NCBI GenBank assembly: GCA_028693355.1
Contig: JAQUVM010000006.1
Coordinates: forward strand, 1 to 49,022
DNA length: 49,022 nt
Reading direction: 5' to 3'
DNA from: Burkholderiales bacterium
GTDB lineage: Bacteria > Pseudomonadota > Gammaproteobacteria > Burkholderiales > UBA11063
A model generated the notes under the pieces. It made no database searches. It was not told where the DNA came from and saw nothing but the letters and a program-made list of their open reading frames with translations. Both the position numbers and the translations under genes were made by a program. Positions 26,804 through 35,903 of this stretch are shown here, piece after piece (the first letter of the stretch is position 1; each line of letters opens with the position of its first letter).

Positions 26804-27676
26804 ATGTCGCAAATTATTATTTCAAATGAAATTTTAGAAGTAACTATTAATCTCAAAGGTGCTGAGGTTAGAAGCGTGAGAAATAAATCTACAAGCCATG
26901 AGTATATGTGGCATGGAGATCCATCAATTTGGGCGGGAGTCTCTCCCACCTTATTTCCAGTAGTTGGTAAAACTAGCAATGGAGAAATCCGTTTTGATGG
27001 CAAAAGTTATCAACAAGGAAATCATGGCTTTGCAAGAAATTCTACTTTTAATATAAGTGCAGAATCTAAAAATTCTGTAACCCTAAGTATTATCACTAAT
27101 GAATTAGGCGATGTATATCCGTTTAATTTACAATTTGATGTTATTTATTCTCTATTAGGAAAAGCTCTTACAACTATGTATAAAGTTTATAACTTAGATA
27201 ATAAAGAAGCTTATTTTAGTGTTGGTGCACACCCAGCATTCAAGTGTCCATTTGACGATAAACATGATATTACGGATTATATAATTGAATTTGAAAATCA
27301 TGAAAATAACTTAATCCAACACAAAATTACTAATGAAGCATTTTTTACGGGAGAAACAAGTCACAACTCATTACAACATATTGAATTAAACAATAATTCT
27401 TTCATAGAAGATGCTATCATTTATAGTAACTTTAATAGTCAATATATTTTACTTAAAGAAAAAGTATCAAATAAAGCAATAAAAGTGTCATTAAAGGGAT
27501 TTCCATGGCTTGGATTATGGTCTAAAGTTGGCGCAAAATATATATGTATAGAACCTTGGTGTGGACATAGCGACAGCTTAAATTTTGATGGAAATATCGA
27601 TCAAAAAGAGGCAATTGAAAAATTAAATGCAAATAGCGTTTGGCAACGCGATTATATAATTGAATTTAACTACTAA
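26804..27676 (+). CDS. Aldose 1-epimerase-like protein (LacX type)
   Basis: A 290-aa cytoplasmic protein of the galactose mutarotase-like beta-sandwich superfamily, in the LacX/YeaD-like branch. Conserved residues include NHGFAR (His74), GAHPAF (His143) and the late CIEPWCG segment with the likely catalytic Glu. Such enzymes interconvert alpha and beta anomers of hexoses or hexose phosphates. It is 40 nt after the efflux lipoprotein gene and 17 nt before tolC, so it may be cotranscribed with either, although the functions look unrelated. The sugar substrate is unknown. Confidence 0.8.
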   Translation: MSQIIISNEILEVTINLKGAEVRSVRNKSTSHEYMWHGDPSIWAGVSPTLFPVVGKTSNGEIRFDGKSYQQGNHGFARNSTFNISAESKNSVTLSIITNELGDVYPFNLQFDVIYSLLGKALTTMYKVYNLDNKEAYFSVGAHPAFKCPFDDKHDITDYIIEFENHENNLIQHKITNEAFFTGETSHNSLQHIELNNNSFIEDAIIYSNFNSQYILLKEKVSNKAIKVSLKGFPWLGLWSKVGAKYICIEPWCGHSDSLNFDGNIDQKEAIEKLNANSVWQRDYIIEFNY

Positions 27677-27693
27677 ATACGCTAAAATCCTGT

Positions 27694-29043
27694 ATGAAAA
27701 AAATACTTCAATTAATTATCATTAGTAGTCTTACCGTAAATATTGCCGAAGCAATTGATTTAGTAGATTCGTATCAATCAGCATTAACATACAATGCTGA
27801 TTACTTAGCTGCAATTGCATCAAATCAGGCAGGACAAGAACAAAAATATATTGCTCGATCATTATTATTACCTCAAATTGGAGCATCAGCCTCATTAACT
27901 GAAAATTACTTTAATCAACAAGGAATGAATGCAACATATCGTCAACCGACATACGGAGCACAGATCCAACAAACCATTATTGACTTTAGTAAAACATCCC
28001 AATATACAAATGGTAAATATGCAGCTCAACTAGCTGATTTACAATTAATAGCAGCTAAACAACAATTAATGCTTAATATAACACAAGCATATTTCGCTGT
28101 TTTATATGCAGGAGACAAGTTACAAGCTACAAAAATGACTAAAGAGGCATTACAAAAACAAATGGAACAAGCTCAACAATCTTTTAAAGTTGGGACAGTT
28201 ACAATTGCAGATGTAAACGATGCACAATCTGGATTTGATGCTGCTAGGGCGCAAGAAATTCAAGATACTAACGATTTAATAGCTAAAAAAAATGATTATC
28301 GTAATATGGCTGGAACAAATCCAGAACAAATTACACCACTAATAGAATCAATTAATTTAAGCATACCATCACCTAATAATGATACAGAATGGTGGAACAT
28401 AGCAAAAACAAAAAACATAAATATACGAATAGCAAATAAACAAGTAGATATAGCTAAAGAAAATATTAGTATGTATCGTGCAGGTCATTATCCAACGCTT
28501 AATTTTTTAGCGCAATATCAATACCAAGATACTTCTTCTATAGATGGTGGAAATATAACTCCACAACAAATGCAAAATATGACATACGCAGGTGGTCCAT
28601 TTTCAACTTATGGCGCAGCTAATGCTGGAGTACAATTATCTATTCCACTTTCAACTGGAGGTTTAGTAAATAGTCAAACCCGTCAAGCACAGGATAATTA
28701 TACAGCAGCACTACAACAACAAATTGCAGTCGAACGCCAAACAAATCAAGATATAAAAAATGCATACTGGCAAGTTCGGAATGGAGTTGCATTAGTAAAT
28801 GCTCAACGCTCTGCTCTAGAATCTGCTAAAACAAAATTAAAATCAGATACTCTAGGTTATAGTGTTGGGGTTAGAAACAGTGTGGATTTAGTTGGCTCAC
28901 AAAAAGATTACTACGCTACATTTCAAAATTATCAACAATCACGTTATCAATACTTATTAGCTAAGATTAATTTAGAATATTTAAGTGGAATGATTGATGA
29001 TAATTATATACAACAACTTAATGCAAATATTAATAACTTATAA
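27694..29043 (+). CDS. tolC: TolC family outer membrane channel
   Basis: A 449-aa protein. The signal peptide ends AEA (cut after 20) and has no lipobox. The mature start, IDLVDSYQSALTYNADYLAA, is typical of classical TolC (LxxxYxxAxxxDP-like). Two repeats of coiled-coil helices each carry the FKVGTVTIADVNDAQSGFDAARA / YSVGVRNSVDLVGSQKDYY motif, the G(T/V)...D(V/L) signature. It forms the trimeric duct used by type I secretion and efflux systems. It lies 17 nt after the mutarotase-like gene, with no clear promoter of its own. Confidence 0.92.
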   Translation: MKKILQLIIISSLTVNIAEAIDLVDSYQSALTYNADYLAAIASNQAGQEQKYIARSLLLPQIGASASLTENYFNQQGMNATYRQPTYGAQIQQTIIDFSKTSQYTNGKYAAQLADLQLIAAKQQLMLNITQAYFAVLYAGDKLQATKMTKEALQKQMEQAQQSFKVGTVTIADVNDAQSGFDAARAQEIQDTNDLIAKKNDYRNMAGTNPEQITPLIESINLSIPSPNNDTEWWNIAKTKNINIRIANKQVDIAKENISMYRAGHYPTLNFLAQYQYQDTSSIDGGNITPQQMQNMTYAGGPFSTYGAANAGVQLSIPLSTGGLVNSQTRQAQDNYTAALQQQIAVERQTNQDIKNAYWQVRNGVALVNAQRSALESAKTKLKSDTLGYSVGVRNSVDLVGSQKDYYATFQNYQQSRYQYLLAKINLEYLSGMIDDNYIQQLNANINNL

Positions 29044-29114
29044 TAAAAATTATTAAAACTAGATAATTTTATAATTCTTTTTAATTATTACTTTATAATA
29101 ATCTATATTTAATT

Positions 29115-30455
29115 TTATATTAAAACAAGCTCTTCTGCAAAAGTTGGATGTATTGGTACAGATTTTTTTAACTCATCCATAGTCAAGCCTAAATCTATAG
29201 CTATGCTAAACCCTTGTATAGCTTCGTCTGCCCCATTTCCAAGTATATGGCAACCCAAAACCTGTCCTGTTTCTTTACAAACTATTAATTTTATAAAAGA
29301 TTTTATCTGAGATTTTTCTAGTTTAGCACCAATAGACATAAATTCATTTTTATAAACCTCAATACTCTTACCTTGTTGCCTAGCTTGCTCTTCATTAATC
29401 CCTACGCTAGCAAAAGGAGGATGAGCAAATATTACACTTGGCACATTGTCTAACTTAAACGGAAATTTTTCTTTTTTTGATAAGTAACGAGCTAAATAAT
29501 TACCTGCTTTAACAGCAACAGGAGTTAATGCTGCTCTATCTGTAACATCACCTACAGCATAAATATTTGCATTACTTGTTTTTTGATATTCATCTATTTT
29601 TATAAATCCTTTATTATCAATAGAAACTTTTGCTTTTTCTAAATCAAGATTTTCCAAATTAGGATCTCTGCCTACTGCCCATAGCACTACGCTTGCATGA
29701 ATTGCTTGTGATTCACCTTTTAGATGTACTTTTATATATTCACCATCTTTATTTAAGCTACTCACTTCAGTATTTTTATATATTAAAATATTATTACGTT
29801 CCATATTCTCTTGTAACTTAAGAGATGTTTCTTTATCAAAAGATGACAAAATAACATCTTTACGTATAACTAAAGTTACCTTGCATCCAAGGTAATTTAA
29901 AATACAAGCTAATTCTACTCCAATATATCCGCCACCAACTATAATTAAATCTTTAGGTTGCTTATCTAAATTAAAGAAATCATCCGAAGTTATTCCAAGC
30001 TCCTTACCTATTATATTAGGTATATTTGGCTTGGATCCAGTTGCTATAACTATATCTTTGCCATGATAAATTTGATTATTAACTTTGATACTATCATTGC
30101 CAAAAAATTTAGCTGATCCATTTATAATCATAATTCCTAACTCTTGAAATTGACTACAATAATGCTCATGAATACCATTTATATACTCTTGACGAGATGT
30201 AATTAGATCTGTCCAGTTTAATTCATACGAATTAATTTGTATTCCATATTTGCTTGCATTTATACAGTTATTAAAAACCATACTGGCAAGCCACATTATT
30301 TTTTTAGGAATGCATCCCAAATTTACACAAGTTCCGCCTATTAAACTTTGTTCAATTATGCAGACTTTTTTTCCTAGCTTAGTAGCTTCCCTAGCAATTG
30401 ATATGCCGCCGCTTCCACCACCAATAATGATTAAATCATAATTATTGTCTATCAT
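29115..30455 (-). CDS. gor: Glutathione reductase-type flavoprotein disulfide reductase
   Basis: A 446-aa class I pyridine nucleotide-disulfide oxidoreductase. It has FAD-binding IIGGGSGGISIAREA (GGGSGG 12-17), redox-active GGTCVNLGCIPKK (Cys43, Cys48), an NAD(P)H Rossmann motif VGGGYIGVELACIL, AVGDVTD, and the C-terminal dimer motif PIHPTFAEE. The PSVIFAHPPFASVG stretch and the tail point to glutathione reductase rather than lipoamide dehydrogenase. It reduces GSSG with NADPH in the cytoplasm. The ATG at 30455 is preferred over an upstream in-frame TTG. It is a single gene on the minus strand. Confidence 0.88.
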   Translation of the reverse strand: MIDNNYDLIIIGGGSGGISIAREATKLGKKVCIIEQSLIGGTCVNLGCIPKKIMWLASMVFNNCINASKYGIQINSYELNWTDLITSRQEYINGIHEHYCSQFQELGIMIINGSAKFFGNDSIKVNNQIYHGKDIVIATGSKPNIPNIIGKELGITSDDFFNLDKQPKDLIIVGGGYIGVELACILNYLGCKVTLVIRKDVILSSFDKETSLKLQENMERNNILIYKNTEVSSLNKDGEYIKVHLKGESQAIHASVVLWAVGRDPNLENLDLEKAKVSIDNKGFIKIDEYQKTSNANIYAVGDVTDRAALTPVAVKAGNYLARYLSKKEKFPFKLDNVPSVIFAHPPFASVGINEEQARQQGKSIEVYKNEFMSIGAKLEKSQIKSFIKLIVCKETGQVLGCHILGNGADEAIQGFSIAIDLGLTMDELKKSVPIHPTFAEELVLI

Positions 30456-30768
30456 TTCATTGCTCTTCAAAACTTAAAATCCTTCAAAATTTCTTGCATT
30501 ACATAAATGATATTGTATATCACAAATTAGAAGCCACACAACCTTAAAGTTTAGTCTGATTTTATTCGGGTACATACTTATATGCACCATTAACAAAGAG
30601 CATAAATAAGCATATTTAATAGCGACAGAATAAAGCAAAAAAGAAAAATATAAGGAATTTCAATATCTACAATATGATTTATAAAGATGCAGGGATGAGA
30701 ATTCAGAAATAGATTGTGAATTTAAAAGATTATAAAACTGCTATATGTAATAGTACATATGATAATGA
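30456..30768. other. Gene-free region upstream of gor
   Basis: AT-rich, no plausible gene on either strand, and no repeat or known RNA recognised. It should contain the gor promoter (minus strand), which I cannot place with confidence. Confidence 0.4.
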
Positions 30769-30794
30769 AAAGTACCACTTACTAGTGGTACTTT
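30769..30794 (-). terminator. Terminator of the APC permease gene
   Basis: An 11-bp stem AAAGTACCACT/AGTGGTACTTT with a 4-nt loop, 8 nt beyond the stop at 30802 on the minus strand, with a short T tail. Confidence 0.75.
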
Positions 30795-30801
30795 CAAAGA
30801 C

Positions 30802-32346
30802 TTATTTGCTAAGCTGATAGTTCTTCTGATTTATCATAAAATAATAATTAATAGTTGCTAATACTACTAATATAATAAAATGTTCCAGTTCTCCAACTAA
30901 AGTACTGTCTGTAGCATATGATAATGCACAGGCTAATATTAGATAAGCAAACATTGACCAAGATGATAATAGCGCTCGGAAAGACATTTTTAAATTACCA
31001 TAATATACAACACAGTAAATAAGAAATAATGCAACATGAAAACCCAATGACACAATAGCTGCTAAAAACCCGCATTGCGTTAATAAATAAGTAATTGCAA
31101 TATATGAAATATAACTAACCGTTAGCCCAGCAGGCATAGTAAATGGGCGTTTTGCTGGATCCATTTTACGCAATTTAACAAATGCAACAGGCACAGCTAT
31201 ACATGAGATTGCCATAAATACACTCACAACAATCATAATTTTATCCCAATTATCAAAAAAGATAACTAATGCCATACAAAAAGCAAGAGTTGTTACTATC
31301 GATAACCGAGATACTCCATGCAATGGGTGGATTTTGCCAAATATTTTTGGCATTTGACCATCTTGTGCCATACCTGTAAAGATACGAGCACTTGAGCCAA
31401 CAAAAATAATACCAGTTCCAGATGGGCTAACTGCAGCATCTACGTAGAGCAAAATTGCCATCCAATTCATACCAAATAATACCGCCAATTGTGCTAATGG
31501 AGAATCAAAATTAAATGAATCCCAACCTTTAGTTGCTACTTGAACTGGATCTAAAGCCACTAAAAATGAGTATTGTAATAATAAATAAATAATTAAACAA
31601 ATCAAGATAGAGCTAATTAATGCAAGTGGAATATTTTTTTGTGGATTTTCTAATTCTGCCGAGAAAAAAGTGATAGTATTAAACCCATAAAATGAATAAA
31701 AAATACCACAAGCAACTACGGCTGTAAACATTTTGCCATAGCCATAAGGCGCTATAGTTCCTTGAAATGAAGTTAGATTCTCTGGATGGTAAGAAACAGA
31801 TAAGAAAATAATTGCAGTTGCCGCAGGAACTATTAATTTGAAAGTAGTAATCAAATTATTAGCCTTAGCAAATAAACGGATACCCCAATAATTAATTAAA
31901 CCATACATTAGCATAGTAATACAAACAAAGAATAATCCTAAAGCGGTAAAATGATTATCAGTAAAAACATAATCACTAATAGCAGGATATGCCTGTGATA
32001 AATACTGAATCGTAGCTTCTGCCTCGGCAGGAATAATAATAATTGTGCAAAACCAATTTGATGAAGAAATAATAAATCCCATATCTGGATTATGAGTTAA
32101 ACTCAATAAGCGGGCAAATAAACCAGTTTCTTTTGAATAATACGTAGCAACCTCAGCCAAAAGCAATGCAACTAATAATGCAATAAAGGCACCAATGACC
32201 CAAGAACCTAAAGCAACAGTTCCTGCAACCTTTGAAGCTTTGTAACTAGCAAAAAGCCAACCACTACCAATAATTGAACCAACACCTATTGTGATAGCTG
32301 AAAATAAACTGGGCTTTTTACCCGATGAGTTCTCAATATATGCCAT
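30802..32346 (-). CDS. APC-family amino acid permease
   Basis: A 514-aa transporter with 12 or more membrane helices. Helix 1 has ITIGVGSIIGSGWLFASY, helix 3 has IIPAEAEATIQYL, and helix 8 has AAVSPSGTGIIFVGSSARI, as in the APC superfamily branch that includes YjeH- and aspartate-type permeases. AGGAAC precedes the ATG. It is monocistronic, with its own terminator. It is a diverged paralogue of the permease at 20429-22012. The amino acid carried is not predictable. Confidence 0.87.
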   Translation of the reverse strand: MAYIENSSGKKPSLFSAITIGVGSIIGSGWLFASYKASKVAGTVALGSWVIGAFIALLVALLLAEVATYYSKETGLFARLLSLTHNPDMGFIISSSNWFCTIIIIPAEAEATIQYLSQAYPAISDYVFTDNHFTALGLFFVCITMLMYGLINYWGIRLFAKANNLITTFKLIVPAATAIIFLSVSYHPENLTSFQGTIAPYGYGKMFTAVVACGIFYSFYGFNTITFFSAELENPQKNIPLALISSILICLIIYLLLQYSFLVALDPVQVATKGWDSFNFDSPLAQLAVLFGMNWMAILLYVDAAVSPSGTGIIFVGSSARIFTGMAQDGQMPKIFGKIHPLHGVSRLSIVTTLAFCMALVIFFDNWDKIMIVVSVFMAISCIAVPVAFVKLRKMDPAKRPFTMPAGLTVSYISYIAITYLLTQCGFLAAIVSLGFHVALFLIYCVVYYGNLKMSFRALLSSWSMFAYLILACALSYATDSTLVGELEHFIILVVLATINYYFMINQKNYQLSK

Positions 32347-32515
32347 ATTTTATGTTCCTAACCTCAAGTAAATTTCATACAGAAAATAATATCTGTTATT
32401 ATAAACTTCTATTGTCAATATTAAAAAGATAAATTAGGCTAGCAACCATATTTTTTGCATAAATAAACATAAATTTAGCATAACGCATTGTTTCATAACA
32501 TCTTGAAAATAGTGA

Positions 32516-33589
32516 TTAATTACCACACGTTACAGAGCTAATTAAATTTTTATACTTCACAATATTTTCTACATCCACTACTGAATTAGAATAAAACTGA
32601 TACTCACCAGCAACTCCTTTAAATTCGCAAGCGCAAAAATATTGTTCAGTATTTTGAGCATAATAACGATTATGCTTATAGAAACTGGCTGAAAACTGGT
32701 TTCTACAATAGTATTTTTCACCAGTATCATTAGCACAAATCACATCGAACACGCGTTCACAATATGATGTACATGTTGAATTATTTAGATTAGTTTTAAT
32801 CTGTGCTAAACCAATCTTTTTATTATTATCACCAATACCCTTAACTTGAATAAAATTTCTAGGAGTCGGTAAAATAGCACTCAGCATACCTTTATTACAG
32901 CTATTTGGAGTACCCCTTGGAATAAATGCACTAATATCTCCACCTCTATAAGCAGAATTACCACTGGGAATCTGTGCATCGCCATATAGCAAATCAAAAT
33001 CTTGCCCACTTCCAGCAAAACAAGCATTACGGTAAATTGAACTGGTAAAAACTTTATTTGTATCATCTCTTTGTAATTGGTAACTTATTACATATGGATA
33101 TTCTGCTGGACATGTGAATGAATTAGTATCTTCACTAACATTTATATCTAAGCCACTAAACACCTTAAAATGAACTTTATTCTTAGTCTTTTCAGGTTCA
33201 TCTGCTCCAGTTGTGGCACTTGTATTATTAACTAAATCCTCGTCACTATTATAAGCTTGACTATCAATATTATTATCTGTTGGGAAAAATGAATTCAAAC
33301 TTCCATCTGCACCAAATGAAATATTAGCAATATGGCTTCCTGAGACGATAGATGATACTGGAAATACTTTATCTTGGATAATTTGATTGTACTTACTACC
33401 ACGAGTCAAGGGGTTACCATCATAGCTTTTCTTACCAATTATATGATTAACATTTACAGGGAAATTACTTTTATTACTGCTAGAGACGTTGAGGCTATTA
33501 GAATTATTATCAAATAAATTATTTTGTTTTAGGAAATAAGCGCCTAATACTATAAGGCAAACGATAATAATAGCCCACAATGTACGCAT
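32516..33589 (-). CDS. Membrane-anchored cysteine-rich protein of unknown function
   Basis: A 357-aa protein I do not recognise. Residues 4-20 form one hydrophobic N-terminal segment (signal anchor or uncleaved signal). Next comes an Asn/Ser-rich low-complexity linker (about 25-45) and a soluble, presumably periplasmic, region. Ten cysteines lie in the last 200 residues (FTCPAE, NACFAG, NSCNKG, STCTSYCERVFDVICAND, YYCRNQ, FCACEF, VTCGN), an even number consistent with disulfides. The gene is divergent from the LysE exporter, with a 67-nt shared intergenic region. No catalytic motif is evident. Confidence 0.6.
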   Translation of the reverse strand: MRTLWAIIIVCLIVLGAYFLKQNNLFDNNSNSLNVSSSNKSNFPVNVNHIIGKKSYDGNPLTRGSKYNQIIQDKVFPVSSIVSGSHIANISFGADGSLNSFFPTDNNIDSQAYNSDEDLVNNTSATTGADEPEKTKNKVHFKVFSGLDINVSEDTNSFTCPAEYPYVISYQLQRDDTNKVFTSSIYRNACFAGSGQDFDLLYGDAQIPSGNSAYRGGDISAFIPRGTPNSCNKGMLSAILPTPRNFIQVKGIGDNNKKIGLAQIKTNLNNSTCTSYCERVFDVICANDTGEKYYCRNQFSASFYKHNRYYAQNTEQYFCACEFKGVAGEYQFYSNSVVDVENIVKYKNLISSVTCGN

Positions 33590-33656
33590 AGCAAATACTT
33601 TAAAAATAATTAATAAGGTATAATTTACGTTTCAATATAAATTATGGTTACAACTA

Positions 33657-34268
33657 ATGTTTGAATTCATACATATCACAGCCACAGCCGCTTTATTAGT
33701 AATTGGGATTATCGCTGGAATTGGCCCACAAAATCTTAACCTAATTAGCCATGCTATTCGCAAAAATTACACTTATCACGTAGCTGCAACATGTTTTTTA
33801 GCCGATATAGTATTGATTTTAATAGGATGTATTGGGTTAATGCAAATTGACTCAAAAATCATAATTACTATTATAAATATTATTGGTATAATTTTTCTGA
33901 GTTTTTATCTAATTATAAAATTAAAAGACTTAAATAAACCTCATCACATAAAATTTGATAATAATTTTATCACAAAAAAAGTCTCTATCTTGCGTGCCAT
34001 TGGGCTTACGTGGCTAAATCCATTGGTATTTCTTGACACTATAGTAATTATTGGTGGTGCATCAACCCATTATTCAGGAATACAACATATTGCATTTACA
34101 ACTGGTGCCATACTTGGTGATTTTATTTGGATATTTGGAGTTGCTTATCTTGCCAGACGTTTTTCTCATCAGCTAAATAAAGCAATTGTCTGGAAGATAA
34201 TAGATATTTCAACTATAACTCTTATTAGCTATATAATCTACACTCTAAGCATTTCATTAATAAATTAA
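33657..34268 (+). CDS. LysE/ArgO-family amino acid exporter
   Basis: A 203-aa, six-helix membrane protein. The N-terminal helix carries GIIAGIGPQNLNLISHAIRK, the GPQN/GPG signature of LysE translocators. TWLNPLVFLDTIVIIGG gives the NP motif of helix 4, matching the ArgO branch that exports basic amino acids. A TATAAT at 33619-33624 is a candidate -10. No ribosome site precedes the ATG, so it may be leaderless or weakly translated. The acpS gene follows 29 nt downstream. Confidence 0.85.
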   Translation: MFEFIHITATAALLVIGIIAGIGPQNLNLISHAIRKNYTYHVAATCFLADIVLILIGCIGLMQIDSKIIITIINIIGIIFLSFYLIIKLKDLNKPHHIKFDNNFITKKVSILRAIGLTWLNPLVFLDTIVIIGGASTHYSGIQHIAFTTGAILGDFIWIFGVAYLARRFSHQLNKAIVWKIIDISTITLISYIIYTLSISLIN

Positions 34269-34297
34269 GAGCTAAGTAAAATTTTATTGGATCTTTT

Positions 34298-34675
34298 ATG
34301 ATATACGGTATTGGTCACGACATAGTTGAAAATAATAGAATAAAGCAGTCATTAGAGCAGTATGGTGATAAATTTATCCAAAAAATTTTAACTCCATTAG
34401 AACAAGAATTAATTACACATAAAAAAGATAAAGTTAGATATTTAGCAAAGCGCTTTGCTGCCAAAGAGGCATTTGCAAAAGCCTGTGGCACTGGTTTACG
34501 TGATCCAATTTTATTACAATCTATCAGTATAGTAAACGATGAATTGGGCAAACCATATTTTAAATTTTCTGTAGAAATAGAAAAATGGTTGATTCATAAT
34601 CAAATCAACCATTTTCATTTAAGTATTAGTGACGAAATTAACTTAAGCAGTGCTTTTGTTATTTTAGAAAAATAA
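34298..34675 (+). CDS. acpS: Holo-[acyl-carrier-protein] synthase
   Basis: A 125-aa phosphopantetheinyl transferase. The metal-binding residues are Asp8 in IYGIGHDIVENNRI and Glu57 in RFAAKEAFAKACGTG, both highly conserved, and LSISDE closes the fold. It transfers 4'-phosphopantetheine from CoA to apo-ACP for fatty acid synthesis. The length is normal. It follows the LysE gene on the same strand. Confidence 0.95.
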   Translation: MIYGIGHDIVENNRIKQSLEQYGDKFIQKILTPLEQELITHKKDKVRYLAKRFAAKEAFAKACGTGLRDPILLQSISIVNDELGKPYFKFSVEIEKWLIHNQINHFHLSISDEINLSSAFVILEK

Positions 34676-34726
34676 ATTTACACATATTTACTCAAAGTAT
34701 TTCAATTATGGACTAGAAACACTAAT

Positions 34727-34773
34727 AAAAAATATGCCGAAGTGTACATGAAAGTACATGAGAAATATTTTTT
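34727..34773. terminator. Two-tier hairpin between convergent genes
   Basis: Outer arms AAAAAATAT (34727-34735) and ATATTTTTT (34765-34773), inner arms TGTAC/GTACA (34743-34747 and 34754-34758). T-rich on both strands and placed between acpS and the minus-strand ferritin-like gene, so a bidirectional terminator is likely. Confidence 0.6.
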
Positions 34774-34814
34774 GAGGTGTGACAACGTCCAGATTTGAAA
34801 GACAAAGAGTAAAT

Positions 34815-35672
34815 TTAAAGACTAGGAGTAGCCATTAATGACTTTCTAAATTTACTTAAATCACCAATAGTCTCTAATGTAGTATCACATAAATTTGATA
34901 AATTATTTAAAATAGTTCTAATTACCATTTTTTCTTTATCAATATTAAATCCAATTTGCTTATCAAGCCAAGCTTCTAGCCAATCTGGATCTGGTAACCT
35001 GCTTTGTATAGTATCATTAGGAAAGCATTTTTCACTTACATGTAAATTAGTTGGATGCATTGGCTTACCTAAACGAGCACTTGACACCATCAAAATACCA
35101 ATCTTTACAAACGCTAACTTTGCTTTATTACCCAAAGTTGCTATCGCTTTACGCATATATTGTAAGTAAGCACTTCCATGGCGAGCTTCATCTTTAGATA
35201 ATGTTTTATAAATCTGTTTTATCACAGGCTCAGTATGCCACATTGCAGCTGATTTATACCATTGTGTTAAACGCATTTCACCACAGAAATGTAACATCAA
35301 TGTTTCTAATGCCGGTGCTGAGTCAAATTCAAACCTAACCGCTTTAAGTTCTTCTTCAGTTGGCAATAGCTCTGGACGAAAGCGGCGTAAATACTCCATT
35401 AAAACTAAAGAGTGTTTTTGCTCTTCATAAAACCAAACTGACATAAATGCTGAGAAATCAGTATCATTATAATTATCTCGTAAAAACATCTCTGTTGCTG
35501 GCAATGCAGACCACTCTGTAATAGCATTCATTTTAATTGTTTTAGCTTGCTCATCAGTTAATAAACTAGCATCAAAAGCAGACCAATCAATATCCGTAGC
35601 CATATTCCATCTAGCAGCTTCTAAATCCGCAAATAATTTTGGATATAACATTTCGTGTTGTTTATCTTGCAT
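34815..35672 (-). CDS. Ferritin-like diiron protein, acyl-ACP desaturase-type fold
   Basis: A 285-aa mostly helical protein. It carries two EXXH-type iron motifs, EEQKH (83-87; Glu84, His87) and DEARH (161-165; Glu162, His165), plus Glu132 in FCGEMRLTQWY and a candidate helix-A glutamate at 53 or 61. This is the ligand order of class II diiron oxidases such as acyl-ACP desaturases and ribonucleotide reductase R2. Proteins of this kind are often annotated only as ferritin-like. The iron site looks complete, so an oxygen-dependent redox reaction, possibly on a lipid, is plausible but unproven. AGGAG precedes the ATG. It stands alone on its strand. Confidence 0.75.
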   Translation of the reverse strand: MQDKQHEMLYPKLFADLEAARWNMATDIDWSAFDASLLTDEQAKTIKMNAITEWSALPATEMFLRDNYNDTDFSAFMSVWFYEEQKHSLVLMEYLRRFRPELLPTEEELKAVRFEFDSAPALETLMLHFCGEMRLTQWYKSAAMWHTEPVIKQIYKTLSKDEARHGSAYLQYMRKAIATLGNKAKLAFVKIGILMVSSARLGKPMHPTNLHVSEKCFPNDTIQSRLPDPDWLEAWLDKQIGFNIDKEKMVIRTILNNLSNLCDTTLETIGDLSKFRKSLMATPSL

Positions 35673-35903
35673 ATATAAAACATCTCCTCTAGATTTATAT
35701 TTTTAATATATCTTATAACCTTATTATAAATGTACGCTGGAGCATAATACAAATTCAGACCTATTAGCTAGACTATTTCAAGCTTAAAAACATTATGCTA
35801 TTAAAGTAACAACATACAATAAAAAAACATTATTGATATTTATATTTTATAATGATAAAATAAACTGCTCTATTTAAGTAAAATATTCAAGGATGGTATA
35901 TTT

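Noticed and set aside
20429..32346. The two APC permeases as a recent gene duplication
   Set aside because: They share motif-level similarity only. They differ in length and throughout the sequence, so they are old paralogues.
35741..35799. Possible riboswitch or MetJ operator upstream of the metQ-like gene
   Set aside because: Only a loose 8-bp inverted repeat (AGCATAAT/ATTATGCT). No S-box core and no repeated AGACGTCT-type boxes.
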